The notes: a model not told the origin generated them from the letters alone. A stretch of 64,000 nt of DNA from Nocardioides jiangsuensis (GCF_019679455.1 NZ_JAIEZQ010000001.1:620001-684000); one strand, 5' to 3'; shown: positions 1 through 8,568, counted from the stretch's first letter. Translations and numbers: made by a program.

Positions 1-1
1 C

Positions 2-289
2 ACCGCCGACCCTTCGAAGTGGGCACTGTTCGAGGACCTCGCGCTCTGGACCGAGGCCTGGGGCGCGCACACCATGGCCGGTGGCGGCACCATGCACCTG
101 TCCGGCGTGTTCATGCTCCCCGAGGCCGACGCCTTCAACATCAAGGGCGGCGGTCTCCAGGACGTGCGGAACTCGCAGTACATCGCCCGCAAGCTCAACG
201 TCACGGGTGGCGGTGCGCTCGAGATGGAGCCGAACGCCAAGGACGTGGTGACCATCCCGGTCCTCGGCGGCTTCTCGTTCGTCCGCTGA
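2..289 (+). CDS. Unknown protein, C-terminal fragment
   Basis: Only the last 95 codons are inside the window; the reading frame is open from base 2 and ends at TGA 287-289. The fragment is rich in small residues and beta-prone. It contains the stretch MHLSGVFMLPEADAFNIKGGG followed by QYIARKLNVTGGG, and ends in a short hydrophobic tail (GGFSFVR). The pattern of Gly-rich turns with a 'GVFxxPxA' motif recalls the C-terminal part of Tad-domain or polymer-forming surface proteins, which often read GTIYAPNA. That is only a resemblance and I do not assign a function. The acyltransferase gene starts within about 20 bases on the same strand, so the two may be co-transcribed. Confidence 0.65.
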   Translation, partial: TADPSKWALFEDLALWTEAWGAHTMAGGGTMHLSGVFMLPEADAFNIKGGGLQDVRNSQYIARKLNVTGGGALEMEPNAKDVVTIPVLGGFSFVR

Positions 290-306
290 GACGCGCGGTG
301 CGGGTC

Positions 307-1392
307 GTGGACGAGTCAGTGGCCACGACCGGCCGGTGGCGGCTCGGTCACCGGCCCGCGCTCGACGGGGTGCGCGGGCTGGCGATCCTGCTGGTGCTCT
401 ACGACCACGTCCGGCTCCCCGGTCTCGGGGCCGCGGGGCCGGCCGGGGTCACGGTGTTCTTCTGCCTCAGCGGCTTCCTGATCACCGCGCTGCTCCTCCA
501 GGAGCACGCCGCGCACACCGCCATCGACCTGGTGGCGTTCTACCGCCGCCGGGTGCTGCGCCTGCTGCCGGCACTGGTCGCGTTCCTGGTCGTGATGACG
601 GCCGTGGCGCTCGCTCTCGGATTCCCTACAGGCAAGAGCCTGCTCGACACCGTCCCAGTCCTGCTCTACCTGGGGAACTGGGTCCAGGCGTTCGGCGGGC
701 GCCTCGGCACGGTCGGGATCACGTGGTCGCTCGCGGTCGAGGAGCAGTTCTACCTCGTCTGGCCGGTAGTCGTGCTCGCGCTCGCGCGCTTCGGGCGCAC
801 CCCACTGCTCGTGGTCGCAGCGCTGGGCTCCGTCTACGCGGTCACGGCCAAGATCGTGCTGTGGGACGGCGGCGCCGGGCTGGACCGCGTCTACTTCGGG
901 TCGGACACCCAGGCGCTCGGGCTGCTGGTCGGCTGCGCCCTCGCGCTGGTGCTGCACCACGGCCGGCGACTTCCCCGCGTCCCGGGGCGCCTGCTCGGCG
1001 TCCTGCTCGCGGGTCTGCTCGGCTGCGCGGCGCTGCCGGGCGAGCTGGGCCGGTGGGTGGTCTCCACCGTCCTCGTCCCGCTGGTCACCGCCGGGATCAT
1101 CTACGCGGTCGCGACCGACAGCGCGCCCCGGTGGCTGTCCTCGCCCGCGCTCGTGCTGGTCGGCCGCCGCTCCTACGGGATGTACCTGTGGCACACGCTG
1201 CCCGTCCTCGTCGTGCTGCCCGGACTCCGTGAGGCGGTCCCCGCCCCGGTCGCGGTGGTCCTGGCGCTCGCCGCGACCTGGGGGCTGACGCTGTTGTCGT
1301 GGAGGTTCGTCGAGCAGCCGTTCCTCCGCCTGAAGGACCGGCGCGCCGACCGCGCTCCGGCCGAGCACCGGTCCCGCGTGCCGGCCGCCTGA
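307..1392 (+). CDS. Acyltransferase family 3 (OafA-like) integral membrane protein
   Basis: About 361 residues, almost entirely hydrophobic helices, as expected for the acyltransferase-3 family that acylates sugars or lipids of the cell envelope. The N-terminal signature RPALDGVRGLAILLVLYDH carries the conserved R-x10-H motif of the family. FFCLSGFLITALLL and SLAVEEQFYLVWPV are two further family signatures. The last helix is followed by a short basic, charged tail. The family is usually 350-400 residues, so the gene looks complete. Start choice is uncertain: in-frame GTG codons lie at 298, 307 and 319, all just after the preceding gene. The substrate cannot be read from the sequence. The gene converges with the ROK kinase gene, 22 bases away. 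Confidence 0.85.
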   Translation: MDESVATTGRWRLGHRPALDGVRGLAILLVLYDHVRLPGLGAAGPAGVTVFFCLSGFLITALLLQEHAAHTAIDLVAFYRRRVLRLLPALVAFLVVMTAVALALGFPTGKSLLDTVPVLLYLGNWVQAFGGRLGTVGITWSLAVEEQFYLVWPVVVLALARFGRTPLLVVAALGSVYAVTAKIVLWDGGAGLDRVYFGSDTQALGLLVGCALALVLHHGRRLPRVPGRLLGVLLAGLLGCAALPGELGRWVVSTVLVPLVTAGIIYAVATDSAPRWLSSPALVLVGRRSYGMYLWHTLPVLVVLPGLREAVPAPVAVVLALAATWGLTLLSWRFVEQPFLRLKDRRADRAPAEHRSRVPAA

Positions 1393-1414
1393 CCCTCGGT
1401 CGAGCCTCTACCGG

Positions 1415-2359
1415 CTACGGGCGACGGGCGAGGTCCGCCGCGCCGATCACGCCGGCACGGTTGCCCAGCACCGCCTGCCGGATCTGCAGCGTGGGGCGGT
1501 AGTTGCGGCCGGTGAGGTTGGACCGGAAATGCGCCCGGATGGGGTCCAGCAGCAGGTCGCCCGCCTCGGAGACCCCGCCGCCGATCACCACGACCGCCGG
1601 GTCGAGCACGGCGGTCAGCGTGGCGATCCCCTCGCCCAGCCACCGGCCGAGGGCCTCGAGCTGCTCGGCGGCGAACGCGTCGCCGTCCCGGGCGGCCTCG
1701 GTGATCAGCGGGCCGGTGATGTCCTCGACGTTCCCGCCGGCGCGGTCGAGCAGGGACTTCGCGATCAGCGAGCCCTGCGCCGCGAGCTCGCGGGTCTCGC
1801 GCACCAGGGCGGAGCCACTGGCGTACTGCTCCCAGCAGCCACGGTTGCCGCAGCCGCAGATCAGCCCGCCCGGCACCATCCGGATGTGACCGATCTCGGC
1901 GGCCACCCCGAACGCCCCGCGGTGCAGCTCGCCGTTGAGGACGATGCCGCCACCGACCCCGGTGCCGACGGTCACCAGCATGAAGTCGTCGACGTCCGCC
2001 CCGGCGCCGAAGGTGAACTCGCCCCAGGCCGCGGCGTTCGCGTCGTTCTCGATCACCACGGGCAGGCCGAGCCGGTCCTCGAGGTCGCGCTTGAGGTGCT
2101 CGTCGCGCCAGGCCAGGTTCGGCGCGAACAGCACCGTCGCGCGCTTGACGTCGACGAACCCGGCCGCGCCCACGCCGACACCCTCGATGTCGTAGCTGCC
2201 GCGCAGCTCGTCGACGACGTCCTGCACCGCGCTCTCGATCGCCTGCGAGTCGGTCGCCGGGGACTCCCGGCGCGCCGTGCTGAGGATGTTGCCCTTCTCG
2301 TCGACCACCCCGCCGGCGATCTTGGTGCCGCCGATGTCGATCCCGACCGTGAGTCCCAC
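1415..2359 (-). CDS. ROK family sugar kinase, probably glucokinase
   Basis: 314 residues starting at GTG. The ATP-binding phosphate-1 motif DIGGTK is at residues 8-13, followed by an N-terminal half with the catalytic ENDANAAAWGE stretch. The ROK signature is present in the middle (GTGVGGGIVLNGE, then EIGHI). The zinc-binding CGCGNRGCWE motif is typical of ROK glucokinases and repressors; there is no N-terminal helix-turn-helix, so this is a kinase rather than a repressor. It would phosphorylate glucose to glucose-6-phosphate in the cytoplasm. Its start overlaps the stop of the upstream small gene by one base (TAGTG), placing it last in a four-gene operon with the SRPBCC and ArsA-like genes. 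Sugar specificity and possible polyphosphate use are not decided by the sequence I can read. Confidence 0.88.
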   Translation of the reverse strand: MGLTVGIDIGGTKIAGGVVDEKGNILSTARRESPATDSQAIESAVQDVVDELRGSYDIEGVGVGAAGFVDVKRATVLFAPNLAWRDEHLKRDLEDRLGLPVVIENDANAAAWGEFTFGAGADVDDFMLVTVGTGVGGGIVLNGELHRGAFGVAAEIGHIRMVPGGLICGCGNRGCWEQYASGSALVRETRELAAQGSLIAKSLLDRAGGNVEDITGPLITEAARDGDAFAAEQLEALGRWLGEGIATLTAVLDPAVVVIGGGVSEAGDLLLDPIRAHFRSNLTGRNYRPTLQIRQAVLGNRAGVIGAADLARRP

Positions 2360-2775
2360 TAGTCGTCCTCCCAGTCGTCGTCGGTGAGGTCGATCTTCTC
2401 GACCCCGGTCTCGTTCTCTGCCTTAGTGGCCGGTCCCGTGTGGGTGGCCATCACGCCCGCGACCGCCTGCATCAGCGACGACGCGGCGGCCGCCAGGTGC
2501 TGCCTGACCTCCGGGCTCGTCCCGCGGGCCGACGCGATCAGCCGGCAGACCGGGCAGTAGCGGCACTCCTCGGCGCCGGTCGCGATGTGCTCGTTGACCG
2601 CTCCCAGCGCGGAGGCCGCACTCGCGGCGGCGCCGGCCGCCGCACCGGCGTACTCGCCACCGCTCTTCCCGGCCCAGTCCTGGAGGGCGGCGAGGAGCTT
2701 GACCGCTTCCTCCCCGACCGAGCCGACCTCGCCCTGGTCGTCCTCGTTCGTGCCGTCGTTCTCGTGGCCGGTCAC
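2359..2775 (-). CDS. Small DUF5304-like protein with a CxxC motif
   Basis: 138 residues, starting at GTG 2775 in a 4-base GTGA overlap with the stop of the ArsA-like gene. The start is fixed by this overlap, because upstream codons in the same frame lie over arsA. The N terminus is acidic and disordered-looking. A helix follows (AVKLLAALQDWA), then an Ala-rich segment, then EECRYCPVCRLI with a paired CxxC that could bind metal. A further amphipathic helix and a very acidic end (DLTDDDWEDD) close the protein. Proteins of this layout sit between ArsA-like ATPase and glucokinase genes in many actinobacteria; I recall the label DUF5304. No function is established. The CxxC and position suggest a partner of the ATPase, which is inference. 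Confidence 0.75.
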   Translation of the reverse strand: MTGHENDGTNEDDQGEVGSVGEEAVKLLAALQDWAGKSGGEYAGAAAGAAASAASALGAVNEHIATGAEECRYCPVCRLIASARGTSPEVRQHLAAAASSLMQAVAGVMATHTGPATKAENETGVEKIDLTDDDWEDD

Positions 2776-3950
2776 GGGGACGCCTCCACCGGCGCCCGGA
2801 AGCGCACCTGGAGCGCGCCGTCCTCGACCCGTGCGCCCGCGACCGTCTGCTTCCCGAGTGCCGCGGGCAGGGCGAGCACGCGTCGGTAGGAGCCCACGGT
2901 CACCACCAGCTCGTCTCCGTGTCTCGCGAGGTCGATGTCGGTCTTCGCCACGAACGGTAGTGCGATGGTCAACAGGGCACCGGAGGGTGTCCGCCGGATG
3001 GTCATCGGCCCGTCCCCCGTCGGCGCCTCGAGCGGGTCGTGCCCGTCGTACGCCGCGGTGGCGAACGCCGCGAGCTCGGCCACCCCGACCGGCTCGCAGG
3101 GCCGGTAGGCCGAGCGCCAGACCGGCAGCCCGGCGAAGGACTGCTCCACCTCGCGCAGCACCTCGCCCTGGGCGCTGACCCACTGCCGCCGCCATGCGTC
3201 GGAGCCGGCCTCCGGGAAGACCCGGTTGGCCACCACCCCGTCCACCCGGTAGCCGAACAGCGACAGCGTCGTCAGCGACCGGCGGGCCTCGGCGACCACC
3301 ATGCTCTCCGGTGTCAGCACCAGGCGGACGCTCGCCTGCTCGCCGGTCAGGATCGTGCGGATCTCCTCGAGCTCCCGGTGCAGCCGCTCGACCGCGTCGA
3401 AGACCGAGTCGTGCGGCATGGGCACGCCCGCGGCCCTGGCCAGCATCGGCTTGAACGCCCTGACGACACGGCGCTCCATCGGCAGCACGCGGTCCATGTA
3501 CCAGCCGAGCGCCTCCGGGAGCGCGAGCAGGCGCAGCGTCTCCGCGGTCGGCGCGCAGTCCACGACGACCACGTCCCACTCCCCCGACGTGGCGTGCCTG
3601 CGCAGCTCGAGGAGCGCCAGCACCTCCTCGGCGCCGGGGATGACGGTCAGCTCCTCGGCGGTGATCGGGTCGAACCCGGCCGCGTCGAGCACGGACAGCA
3701 GGTAGCCCTGGATGTCGGCCCAGGAGCGCTCGAAGCGGCGCTGCGCGTCGACCTGCTGCACGAAGAGGTTGTCGTCGACCTCGGTCGGCTCACTGCCGAC
3801 GCTCACGCCGAACGCGTCCGAGAGCGAGTGCGCGGCGTCGGTGGAAAGCACGAGGGTGCGCCGGCCGCGCAGCGCCGACACGGTCGCCGTACCCGCTGCC
3901 GCGGTGGTCTTGCCGACCCCGCCCTTGCCGGTGAAGAGAATGATCCTCAC
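2772..3950 (-). CDS. ArsA/Get3-like anion-transporting ATPase
   Basis: 392 residues from GTG 3950. The deviant Walker A GKGGVGKTT is at residues 8-16 and is followed by the A-prime motif STDAAHSLSD, both diagnostic of the ArsA/Get3 branch of SIMIBI NTPases. There is one ATPase domain only, so it would act as a dimer. The last about 80 residues (from RRTPSGALLTIALPF) form a beta-rich segment like the ArsA HSP20-like domain that often closes actinobacterial members. No arsenic-resistance genes are nearby and the cysteines of arsenite-binding ArsA are not apparent, so arsenic export is unlikely. The gene starts 4 bases after the SRPBCC gene ends and overlaps the next small gene by GTGA. From memory the equivalent in M. 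tuberculosis is Rv2184c. Confidence 0.87.
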   Translation of the reverse strand: MRIILFTGKGGVGKTTAAAGTATVSALRGRRTLVLSTDAAHSLSDAFGVSVGSEPTEVDDNLFVQQVDAQRRFERSWADIQGYLLSVLDAAGFDPITAEELTVIPGAEEVLALLELRRHATSGEWDVVVVDCAPTAETLRLLALPEALGWYMDRVLPMERRVVRAFKPMLARAAGVPMPHDSVFDAVERLHRELEEIRTILTGEQASVRLVLTPESMVVAEARRSLTTLSLFGYRVDGVVANRVFPEAGSDAWRRQWVSAQGEVLREVEQSFAGLPVWRSAYRPCEPVGVAELAAFATAAYDGHDPLEAPTGDGPMTIRRTPSGALLTIALPFVAKTDIDLARHGDELVVTVGSYRRVLALPAALGKQTVAGARVEDGALQVRFRAPVEASP

Positions 3951-3954
3951 GAGG

Positions 3955-4395
3955 TCAGGCGAGGGACTCGACGCGCTTCTTCAGGCCCTTGAGCGCGGTG
4001 TCGATGATGACCTTCTCGGCCTTGCGCTTGAGCATCCCGATCATCGGGATGGAGATGTCGACGGCGAGCCGGTAGGTGACCTCGGTCGAGCCGTCGTCGC
4101 GACCCACGAGCTCGTAGGCGCCGTCCATCGTCTTGAGCATCTTGCCCTCGACCAGGTTCCAGCGCACCGCGTGGTGGCCGTGCCAGTCGTAGCCGAGGGT
4201 GTACTGGTCCTTGATCGGGCTGGCGTCGAGCTCGAAGTAGACCTGCTCCGCCCGGCCCTCGGGGCCGTCCACGACCACGTCGGCGACCTTCACGCCCTGG
4301 ACCCACTGCGGGTAGGCCGGGAAGTCCGCGATGACCGCCATCACCGAGGCCGGCTCGGCGTTGATCACGATGCTCGAGGTCGTCTGCTCGGCCAT
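3955..4395 (-). CDS. SRPBCC (START/polyketide-cyclase-like) lipid-binding fold protein
   Basis: 146 residues starting at ATG 4395. The sequence has the expected SRPBCC pattern: SIVINAEPASVMAVIADF at the N terminus (the first strand and helix), YPQWVQGV, alternating beta strands, and a C-terminal amphipathic helix with basic residues (MLKRKAEKVIIDTALKGL). Such proteins bind hydrophobic ligands in a helix-grip cavity; the ligand here is unknown. It is the first gene of a minus-strand operon with the ArsA-like ATPase (4-base gap). An equivalent SRPBCC protein precedes an ArsA ATPase in mycobacteria (TB16.3/Rv2185c, from memory). It is transcribed divergently from the fatty-acyl-CoA ligase gene, with a possible -10 TACGCT at 4438-4443 on its own strand. 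Confidence 0.85.
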   Translation of the reverse strand: MAEQTTSSIVINAEPASVMAVIADFPAYPQWVQGVKVADVVVDGPEGRAEQVYFELDASPIKDQYTLGYDWHGHHAVRWNLVEGKMLKTMDGAYELVGRDDGSTEVTYRLAVDISIPMIGMLKRKAEKVIIDTALKGLKKRVESLA

Positions 4396-4524
4396 GGCTC
4401 TCGGATGCCCCTCAACTCGAAGACTGCTGTGGCGGCGAGCGTACCGGATCACCGCTGCCGCACTGTGACTGCGGCCATGCCGCGACAGCGGCCCATCTGG
4501 TGCTCGCGCGGCGAGACGCAGCGG

Positions 4525-4530
4525 TAACGT
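4525..4530 (+). promoter_or_regulatory. Possible -10 element for the acyl-CoA ligase gene
   Basis: TAACGT fits the actinobacterial TANNNT -10 pattern and lies 44 bases upstream of the GTG start, leaving a short leader with a GGAGGA ribosome site near 4563. No clear -35 is seen. The divergent intergenic stretch 4396-4574 also holds the inverted repeat GTGCAGCGTGCAC just downstream. Confidence 0.35.
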
Positions 4531-4574
4531 GCAGCGTGCACATCGCCGTCAGCTGAGCGAACCGGAGGAACAGC

Positions 4575-6365
4575 GTGCGGGAGTACTCCACGCCCATCAA
4601 CATCGAGATCCCCACCACCGGGAACCTCACCGACGACATCGTCACCAACGCCACGGACTACCCCGACGTCGTCTCGTTCAGCCGCCGGGTCGACGGCGCG
4701 TGGACCGACGTGACGGCGGCGCAGTTCCTCGGGCAGGTCCGCGCGGTGGCCAAGGGCCTCGTCGCGGCCGGCATCGGCGAGGGCGACCGCGTCGCGCTGA
4801 TCTCGAAGACCCGCTACGAGTGGACGCTGCTCGACTACGCGATCTGGTGCGCGGGCGCGGTGACGGTGCCCGTCTACGAGACCTCGTCGGCCGAGCAGGT
4901 CGAGTGGATCCTCTCCGACTCCGGGGCCACGGCGGTGGTCGCCGAGACCGCCGCGCACGCCGCCCGGGTCGCGGAGATGCGCGGCAGCCTGCCCGACCTC
5001 AGGCACGTCTGGCAGCTCGACGAGGGCGCTGTCGACGAGCTGGTCGCCCTCGGCGCGAGTGTCTCCGACGACGACGTGGAGCGGCGTCGTACCGCGCTCA
5101 CCCCGGACTCCCTCGCCACGCTGATCTACACCTCGGGTACGACGGGCCGCCCCAAGGGCTGCATGCTCACCCACGGCAACTTCATGTTCGAGCTCGGCGT
5201 CGCGGTCGAGGAGCTGCACCAGCTCTTCGACGACGAGGACTCGGCGACCCTGCTCTTCCTGCCGCTCGCCCACGTGTTCGCGCGGATCATCCAGATCGGC
5301 GCGATCAAGGCCCGGTGCCGCCTGGGCCACTCCGCCGACGTGAAGAACCTCGTCGCCGACCTCGGGTCGTTCCAGCCGACGTTCATCCTCGCCGTGCCGC
5401 GGGTCTTCGAGAAGGTGTTCAACTCCGCCTCGCAGAACGCCGCGGCCGACGGCAAGGGCCGGATCTTCGACCACGCCGCCGACACCGCGATCGCCTACAG
5501 CAAGGCGCTCGACGGACGCCGCGTCGGGCTGCTGCTGCGCGCGCGGCACGCGCTCTTCGACAAGCTGGTCTACGGGAGGCTGCGCACGGCGCTGGGCGGG
5601 CACTGCGCGTACGCCATCTCCGGTGGCGCCCCGCTCGGCGAGCGGCTCGGCCACTTCTACCGCGGCATCGGCCTGGTCGTCATCGAGGGCTACGGCCTGA
5701 CCGAGACGACGGCGGCACTGACCGCGAACCTGCCGGAGACCTCGAAGATCGGCACCGTCGGACGGCCGCTCCCCGGTACAGGGGTGCGCATCGCCGAGGA
5801 CGGCGAGCTGCTGGTCAAGGGGGGCCAGGTGTTCACCGGCTACTGGCACAACCCGGAGGCCACCGCCGAGGCGCTGAGCCCCGACGGCTGGTTCCACACC
5901 GGGGACCTCGGCGAGATCGACGACGAGGGCTTCGTCCGGATCACCGGGCGCAAGAAGGAGATCATCGTGACCGCGGGCGGCAAGAACGTCGCGCCCACCG
6001 TGCTCGAGGACCGGCTGCGCGCCCACCCCCTGGTCAGCCAGTGCATGGTCGTCGGCGACGGCCAGCCCTACATCGCGGCGCTGGTCACGATCGACCCGGA
6101 GTCGTTCCCGCAGTGGGCCGAGCAGCACCACAAGACCGGTGCGATCGCGGACCTCACCGAGGACCCCGACCTGATCGCCGAGGTCGAGCGCGCGGTCGAG
6201 GAGGCCAACAAGGCCGTCTCCCAGGCCGAGTCGATCCGCAAGTTCACGATCCTCCCGGTCGACTGGACGGAGGAGGGCGGCCAGCTCACGCCCAGCCTCA
6301 AGCTCAAGCGCAACGTGGTGAGCCGGGAGTTCCGCGCCGATGTCGAGGCGCTCTACTCCCGCTGA
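4575..6365 (+). CDS. fadD: Long-chain fatty-acid-CoA ligase / AMP-dependent synthetase (FadD15-like)
   Basis: 596 residues from GTG 4575, preceded by a good GGAGGA ribosome site. The phosphate-binding motif YTSGTTGRPKGCMLTH is at about residues 183-200. GYGLTETTAA gives the adenylate-binding motif, GWFHTGDLGEID the Asp that holds the ribose, and GRKKEIIVTAGGKNVAP the hinge before the C-terminal lid. Near the C terminus, TPSLKLKRN supplies the catalytic lysine region. This layout and length match bacterial long-chain acyl-CoA synthetases of the FACL/FAA1 type, which activate fatty acids with ATP and CoA in the cytoplasm or at the membrane. From memory the position next to SRPBCC/ArsA genes matches M. 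tuberculosis fadD15 (Rv2187). Chain-length preference cannot be judged. Confidence 0.92.
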   Translation: MREYSTPINIEIPTTGNLTDDIVTNATDYPDVVSFSRRVDGAWTDVTAAQFLGQVRAVAKGLVAAGIGEGDRVALISKTRYEWTLLDYAIWCAGAVTVPVYETSSAEQVEWILSDSGATAVVAETAAHAARVAEMRGSLPDLRHVWQLDEGAVDELVALGASVSDDDVERRRTALTPDSLATLIYTSGTTGRPKGCMLTHGNFMFELGVAVEELHQLFDDEDSATLLFLPLAHVFARIIQIGAIKARCRLGHSADVKNLVADLGSFQPTFILAVPRVFEKVFNSASQNAAADGKGRIFDHAADTAIAYSKALDGRRVGLLLRARHALFDKLVYGRLRTALGGHCAYAISGGAPLGERLGHFYRGIGLVVIEGYGLTETTAALTANLPETSKIGTVGRPLPGTGVRIAEDGELLVKGGQVFTGYWHNPEATAEALSPDGWFHTGDLGEIDDEGFVRITGRKKEIIVTAGGKNVAPTVLEDRLRAHPLVSQCMVVGDGQPYIAALVTIDPESFPQWAEQHHKTGAIADLTEDPDLIAEVERAVEEANKAVSQAESIRKFTILPVDWTEEGGQLTPSLKLKRNVVSREFRADVEALYSR

Positions 6366-6380
6366 TCGGGTGGACCCGCT

Positions 6381-6410
6381 CTAGTCATCCCTAGTCATCC
6401 CTAGTCACCC
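6381..6410. repeat. Three tandem 10-base repeats, possible operator
   Basis: CTAGTCATCC occurs twice in direct succession and a third copy reads CTAGTCACCC. The array lies between the acyl-CoA ligase and cpaB, about 190 bases before cpaB. The core CTAGTCAT reappears once at 15150-15157 upstream of the first flp pilin, where TAGTC also has an inverted partner. Repeats at helical-turn spacing (10 bases) suit a response-regulator binding array; the NarL-type regulator encoded at 14476-15129 is the obvious candidate. This is inference. Confidence 0.5.
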
Positions 6411-6494
6411 TGAACGCCCCCGGAGAGGGCAACCCCGTCTGTTCGGGCCAAATCAGGCATTCCTGAGACGTACTGCCTGAATTTGTAGAACGCT

Positions 6495-6500
6495 TAACTT
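6495..6500 (+). promoter_or_regulatory. Possible -10 element for the Tad operon
   Basis: TAACTT matches TANNNT and would start a transcript near 6507, about 95 bases before cpaB. An inverted repeat, CAGGCA with TGCCTG, lies just upstream (about 6454-6479). No convincing -35 is visible, which would fit activator-dependent transcription from the repeat array at 6381-6410. Confidence 0.35.
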
Positions 6501-6601
6501 CGGTCTCCGGGGGGATGGAGGCCGACGGGACGGGGCAAGGCGCAACACAAGACGGCGTCTGTCTGCGATCCGTTCAGGTACTAGCAGACATGGGATGACA
6601 C

Positions 6602-7360
6602 ATGGGACGCAGAACAGTTCTCTTGATCGTGTCGGTGCTGGTCGCCGCACTTGGTACCTCGCTGGTCTTCATGTACGTCAAGACAGCGGACGCCCGCGCC
6701 GCGGATCAGTACGACACCAGGCAGGTGCTCAAGGCGGTCGAGATCATCCAGCCCGGCGAGACCCTGGCCCAGGCGCAGCAGGCCGGCAAGATCGCCATGG
6801 GCACCGTCCCGGTCGGCTCCCTGCTCGACGGTGCGCTCTCCGGCACCACCGGCCTCGCCGACAAGGTCGCGCTGACGACGGTCTACCCCCAGGAGCAGAT
6901 CGTCGCCGCGAAGTTCGGCTCCCCGGGTGACCAGAAGGTGCTCACCATCCCCGACGGCAAGATGGCGATCTCGGTCCAGCTGACCGACCCCGCCCGCGTC
7001 GCCGGCTTCGTGTCGCCCGGTGCGGAGGTGGCGGTCTTCGTCAGCGCCGAGCCTGAGGCGACGGACCTCCAGACCGGCGCCACGACGAAGCTTCCGAAGT
7101 TCACCCGGATGCTGCTCCCCCGGGTGCAGGTGATCGGTGTGGGCGACACGACGGTCATCTCCACCACCACGACCAACGAGGAGGGGGCGCAGACGACCGA
7201 GCAGATCCCGCGCACCCTGCTCACGCTGGCGGTGGACCAGGACGAGGCGGAGCGCGTGCTCTACGCCGCGAAGAACGGTGAGCTGGCCTTCGGCCTGCTG
7301 ACGGACAAGTCGTCGGTGAAGTCCGGCAACGGCGTCACGGCCGCGAACATGTTCCGGTGA
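6602..7360 (+). CDS. cpaB: Flp pilus assembly protein CpaB/RcpC (SAF domain)
   Basis: 252 residues from ATG 6602. One membrane helix at residues 5-24 anchors the protein. A SAF-like segment follows (VLKAVEIIQPGETLAQAQQ, to about residue 100), then the RcpC/CpaB domain containing KMAISVQLTDPARVAGFVSPG and later IPRTLLTLAVDQDEAERVLYAAKNGELAFGL, which is the family hallmark. CpaB is an envelope component of the tight-adherence pilus machine, thought to act around the assembly platform. It opens the Tad gene cluster; tadZ follows after 5 bases. The 236-base gap upstream holds the 10-base repeats and a possible -10. Confidence 0.9.
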   Translation: MGRRTVLLIVSVLVAALGTSLVFMYVKTADARAADQYDTRQVLKAVEIIQPGETLAQAQQAGKIAMGTVPVGSLLDGALSGTTGLADKVALTTVYPQEQIVAAKFGSPGDQKVLTIPDGKMAISVQLTDPARVAGFVSPGAEVAVFVSAEPEATDLQTGATTKLPKFTRMLLPRVQVIGVGDTTVISTTTTNEEGAQTTEQIPRTLLTLAVDQDEAERVLYAAKNGELAFGLLTDKSSVKSGNGVTAANMFR

Positions 7361-7365
7361 TCTGA

Positions 7366-8562
7366 ATGCCGATCATCGTCGAGAGCCAGTCCGCCAACGC
7401 GGAGCTGTTCACCACCGTGACGGGGTCCGCGTCGAGCGTCGTCGCGAACCTCGAGGAGCTCAAGGCCACGCTGGCCGAGGCACCGGAGGAGTACGCCATC
7501 GTCCTGGGCCCGGCCGTCGACCTCGAGGCCGCCGCCTCGCTGGCCGACACGCTGCGGGTCACGCGCCCCGCCACCAGCGTCATCCTGATCCGCCGCCGCG
7601 TCGACACCAGCGTGCTGGCCGAGGCACTGCGGTCGGGGATGCGCGAGGTGGTCGAGGAGCGCGACCTCACCGGCCTCGGGGAGGCGGTCCGGCGTGCCGG
7701 CCAGGTGTGGGAGGCCCTGAACGGTCCGATCGCGCCGGTGGACGACGCCGGCCGCGGCAAGCTGATCACGGTCTTCTCGCCGAAGGGGGGCGTGGGCAAG
7801 ACGACCCTGGCGGTCAACCTCGCGATCGCCCTCGCCGACAAGGGTGCCCGCAAGGTGTGCCTGGTCGACCTCGACCTCGGCTTCGGCGACGTCGCGATCA
7901 CCCTGCAGCTCTTCCCGGCGCGCACCATCGCGGACGCCGTCCACATGGAGTCCGGGCTGGACATCACCGTGCTGGAGACCCTGCTGACCCCGCACCGGGA
8001 CGGCCTGTCCGCCCTGGTCGCGCCGGTCCAGCCGGACGCGAAGGACTCCATCCCCGCTCCGCTGATCGGGAAGATCCTGCGCCTGCTCAAGGCCAACTAC
8101 GAGTACGTCGTGGTCGACACGTCGCCCGCCTTCGACGAGCACGTGCTCCAGGCGTTCGACGAGACCGACGAGATGCTGCTGGTGACCACGCTCGACGTGC
8201 CCACGCTGAAGAACGTCAAGATCGCCGTGGAGACGCTGGACCTGCTCAACTTCCCCGTCGCCCGCCGCAGCCTGATCCTCAACCGGGCCGACGACAAGGT
8301 GGGGCTGACCAGCGACAAGGTCGAGAGCACGCTGGGGCTGAAGATCTCGCGGTCGATCCCGACCTCGCCGCAGGTGGCCAACGCCACCAACTCCGGGGAG
8401 CCGATCGCCGCGTCGCTCCCCCGTCACCCGGTCAGCCAGGCGATCACCGCCCTGGCCAAGGACCTGCTCGGCTCCGCGGACGCGGCCACCCGCTCCACCG
8501 ATCCGAAGGCCACGCACGCCAGCCCACCGAAGCGCGGGCTCCTCCGCCGGAACAGTAGGTAG
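7366..8562 (+). CDS. tadZ: TadZ/CpaE-like MinD-family ATPase of the Tad pilus
   Basis: 398 residues. The first about 125 residues form a receiver-like alpha/beta domain without an obvious phospho-acceptor pocket, as in other TadZ proteins. The deviant Walker A motif SPKGGVGKTT is at about residues 139-148, followed by the switch motif VDLDLGFGDVAITLQL and VVVDTSPAF. The ParA/MinD fold is completed near residue 360, and the tail is basic (PPKRGLLRRNSR). TadZ proteins mark the cell position at which the pilus machine is built. The gene lies 5 bases after cpaB and 6 bases before tadA, so all are on one transcript. Confidence 0.9.
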   Translation: MPIIVESQSANAELFTTVTGSASSVVANLEELKATLAEAPEEYAIVLGPAVDLEAAASLADTLRVTRPATSVILIRRRVDTSVLAEALRSGMREVVEERDLTGLGEAVRRAGQVWEALNGPIAPVDDAGRGKLITVFSPKGGVGKTTLAVNLAIALADKGARKVCLVDLDLGFGDVAITLQLFPARTIADAVHMESGLDITVLETLLTPHRDGLSALVAPVQPDAKDSIPAPLIGKILRLLKANYEYVVVDTSPAFDEHVLQAFDETDEMLLVTTLDVPTLKNVKIAVETLDLLNFPVARRSLILNRADDKVGLTSDKVESTLGLKISRSIPTSPQVANATNSGEPIAASLPRHPVSQAITALAKDLLGSADAATRSTDPKATHASPPKRGLLRRNSR

Positions 8563-8568
8563 GAAACC

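Noticed and set aside
2772-3950. Arsenic efflux ATPase
   Set aside because: No ArsB, ArsR or ArsD gene and no evident arsenite-binding cysteines; the context suggests another cargo.
6381-6410. Tandem repeats as a CRISPR remnant
   Set aside because: Units are 10 bases without spacers, and no cas genes are near.
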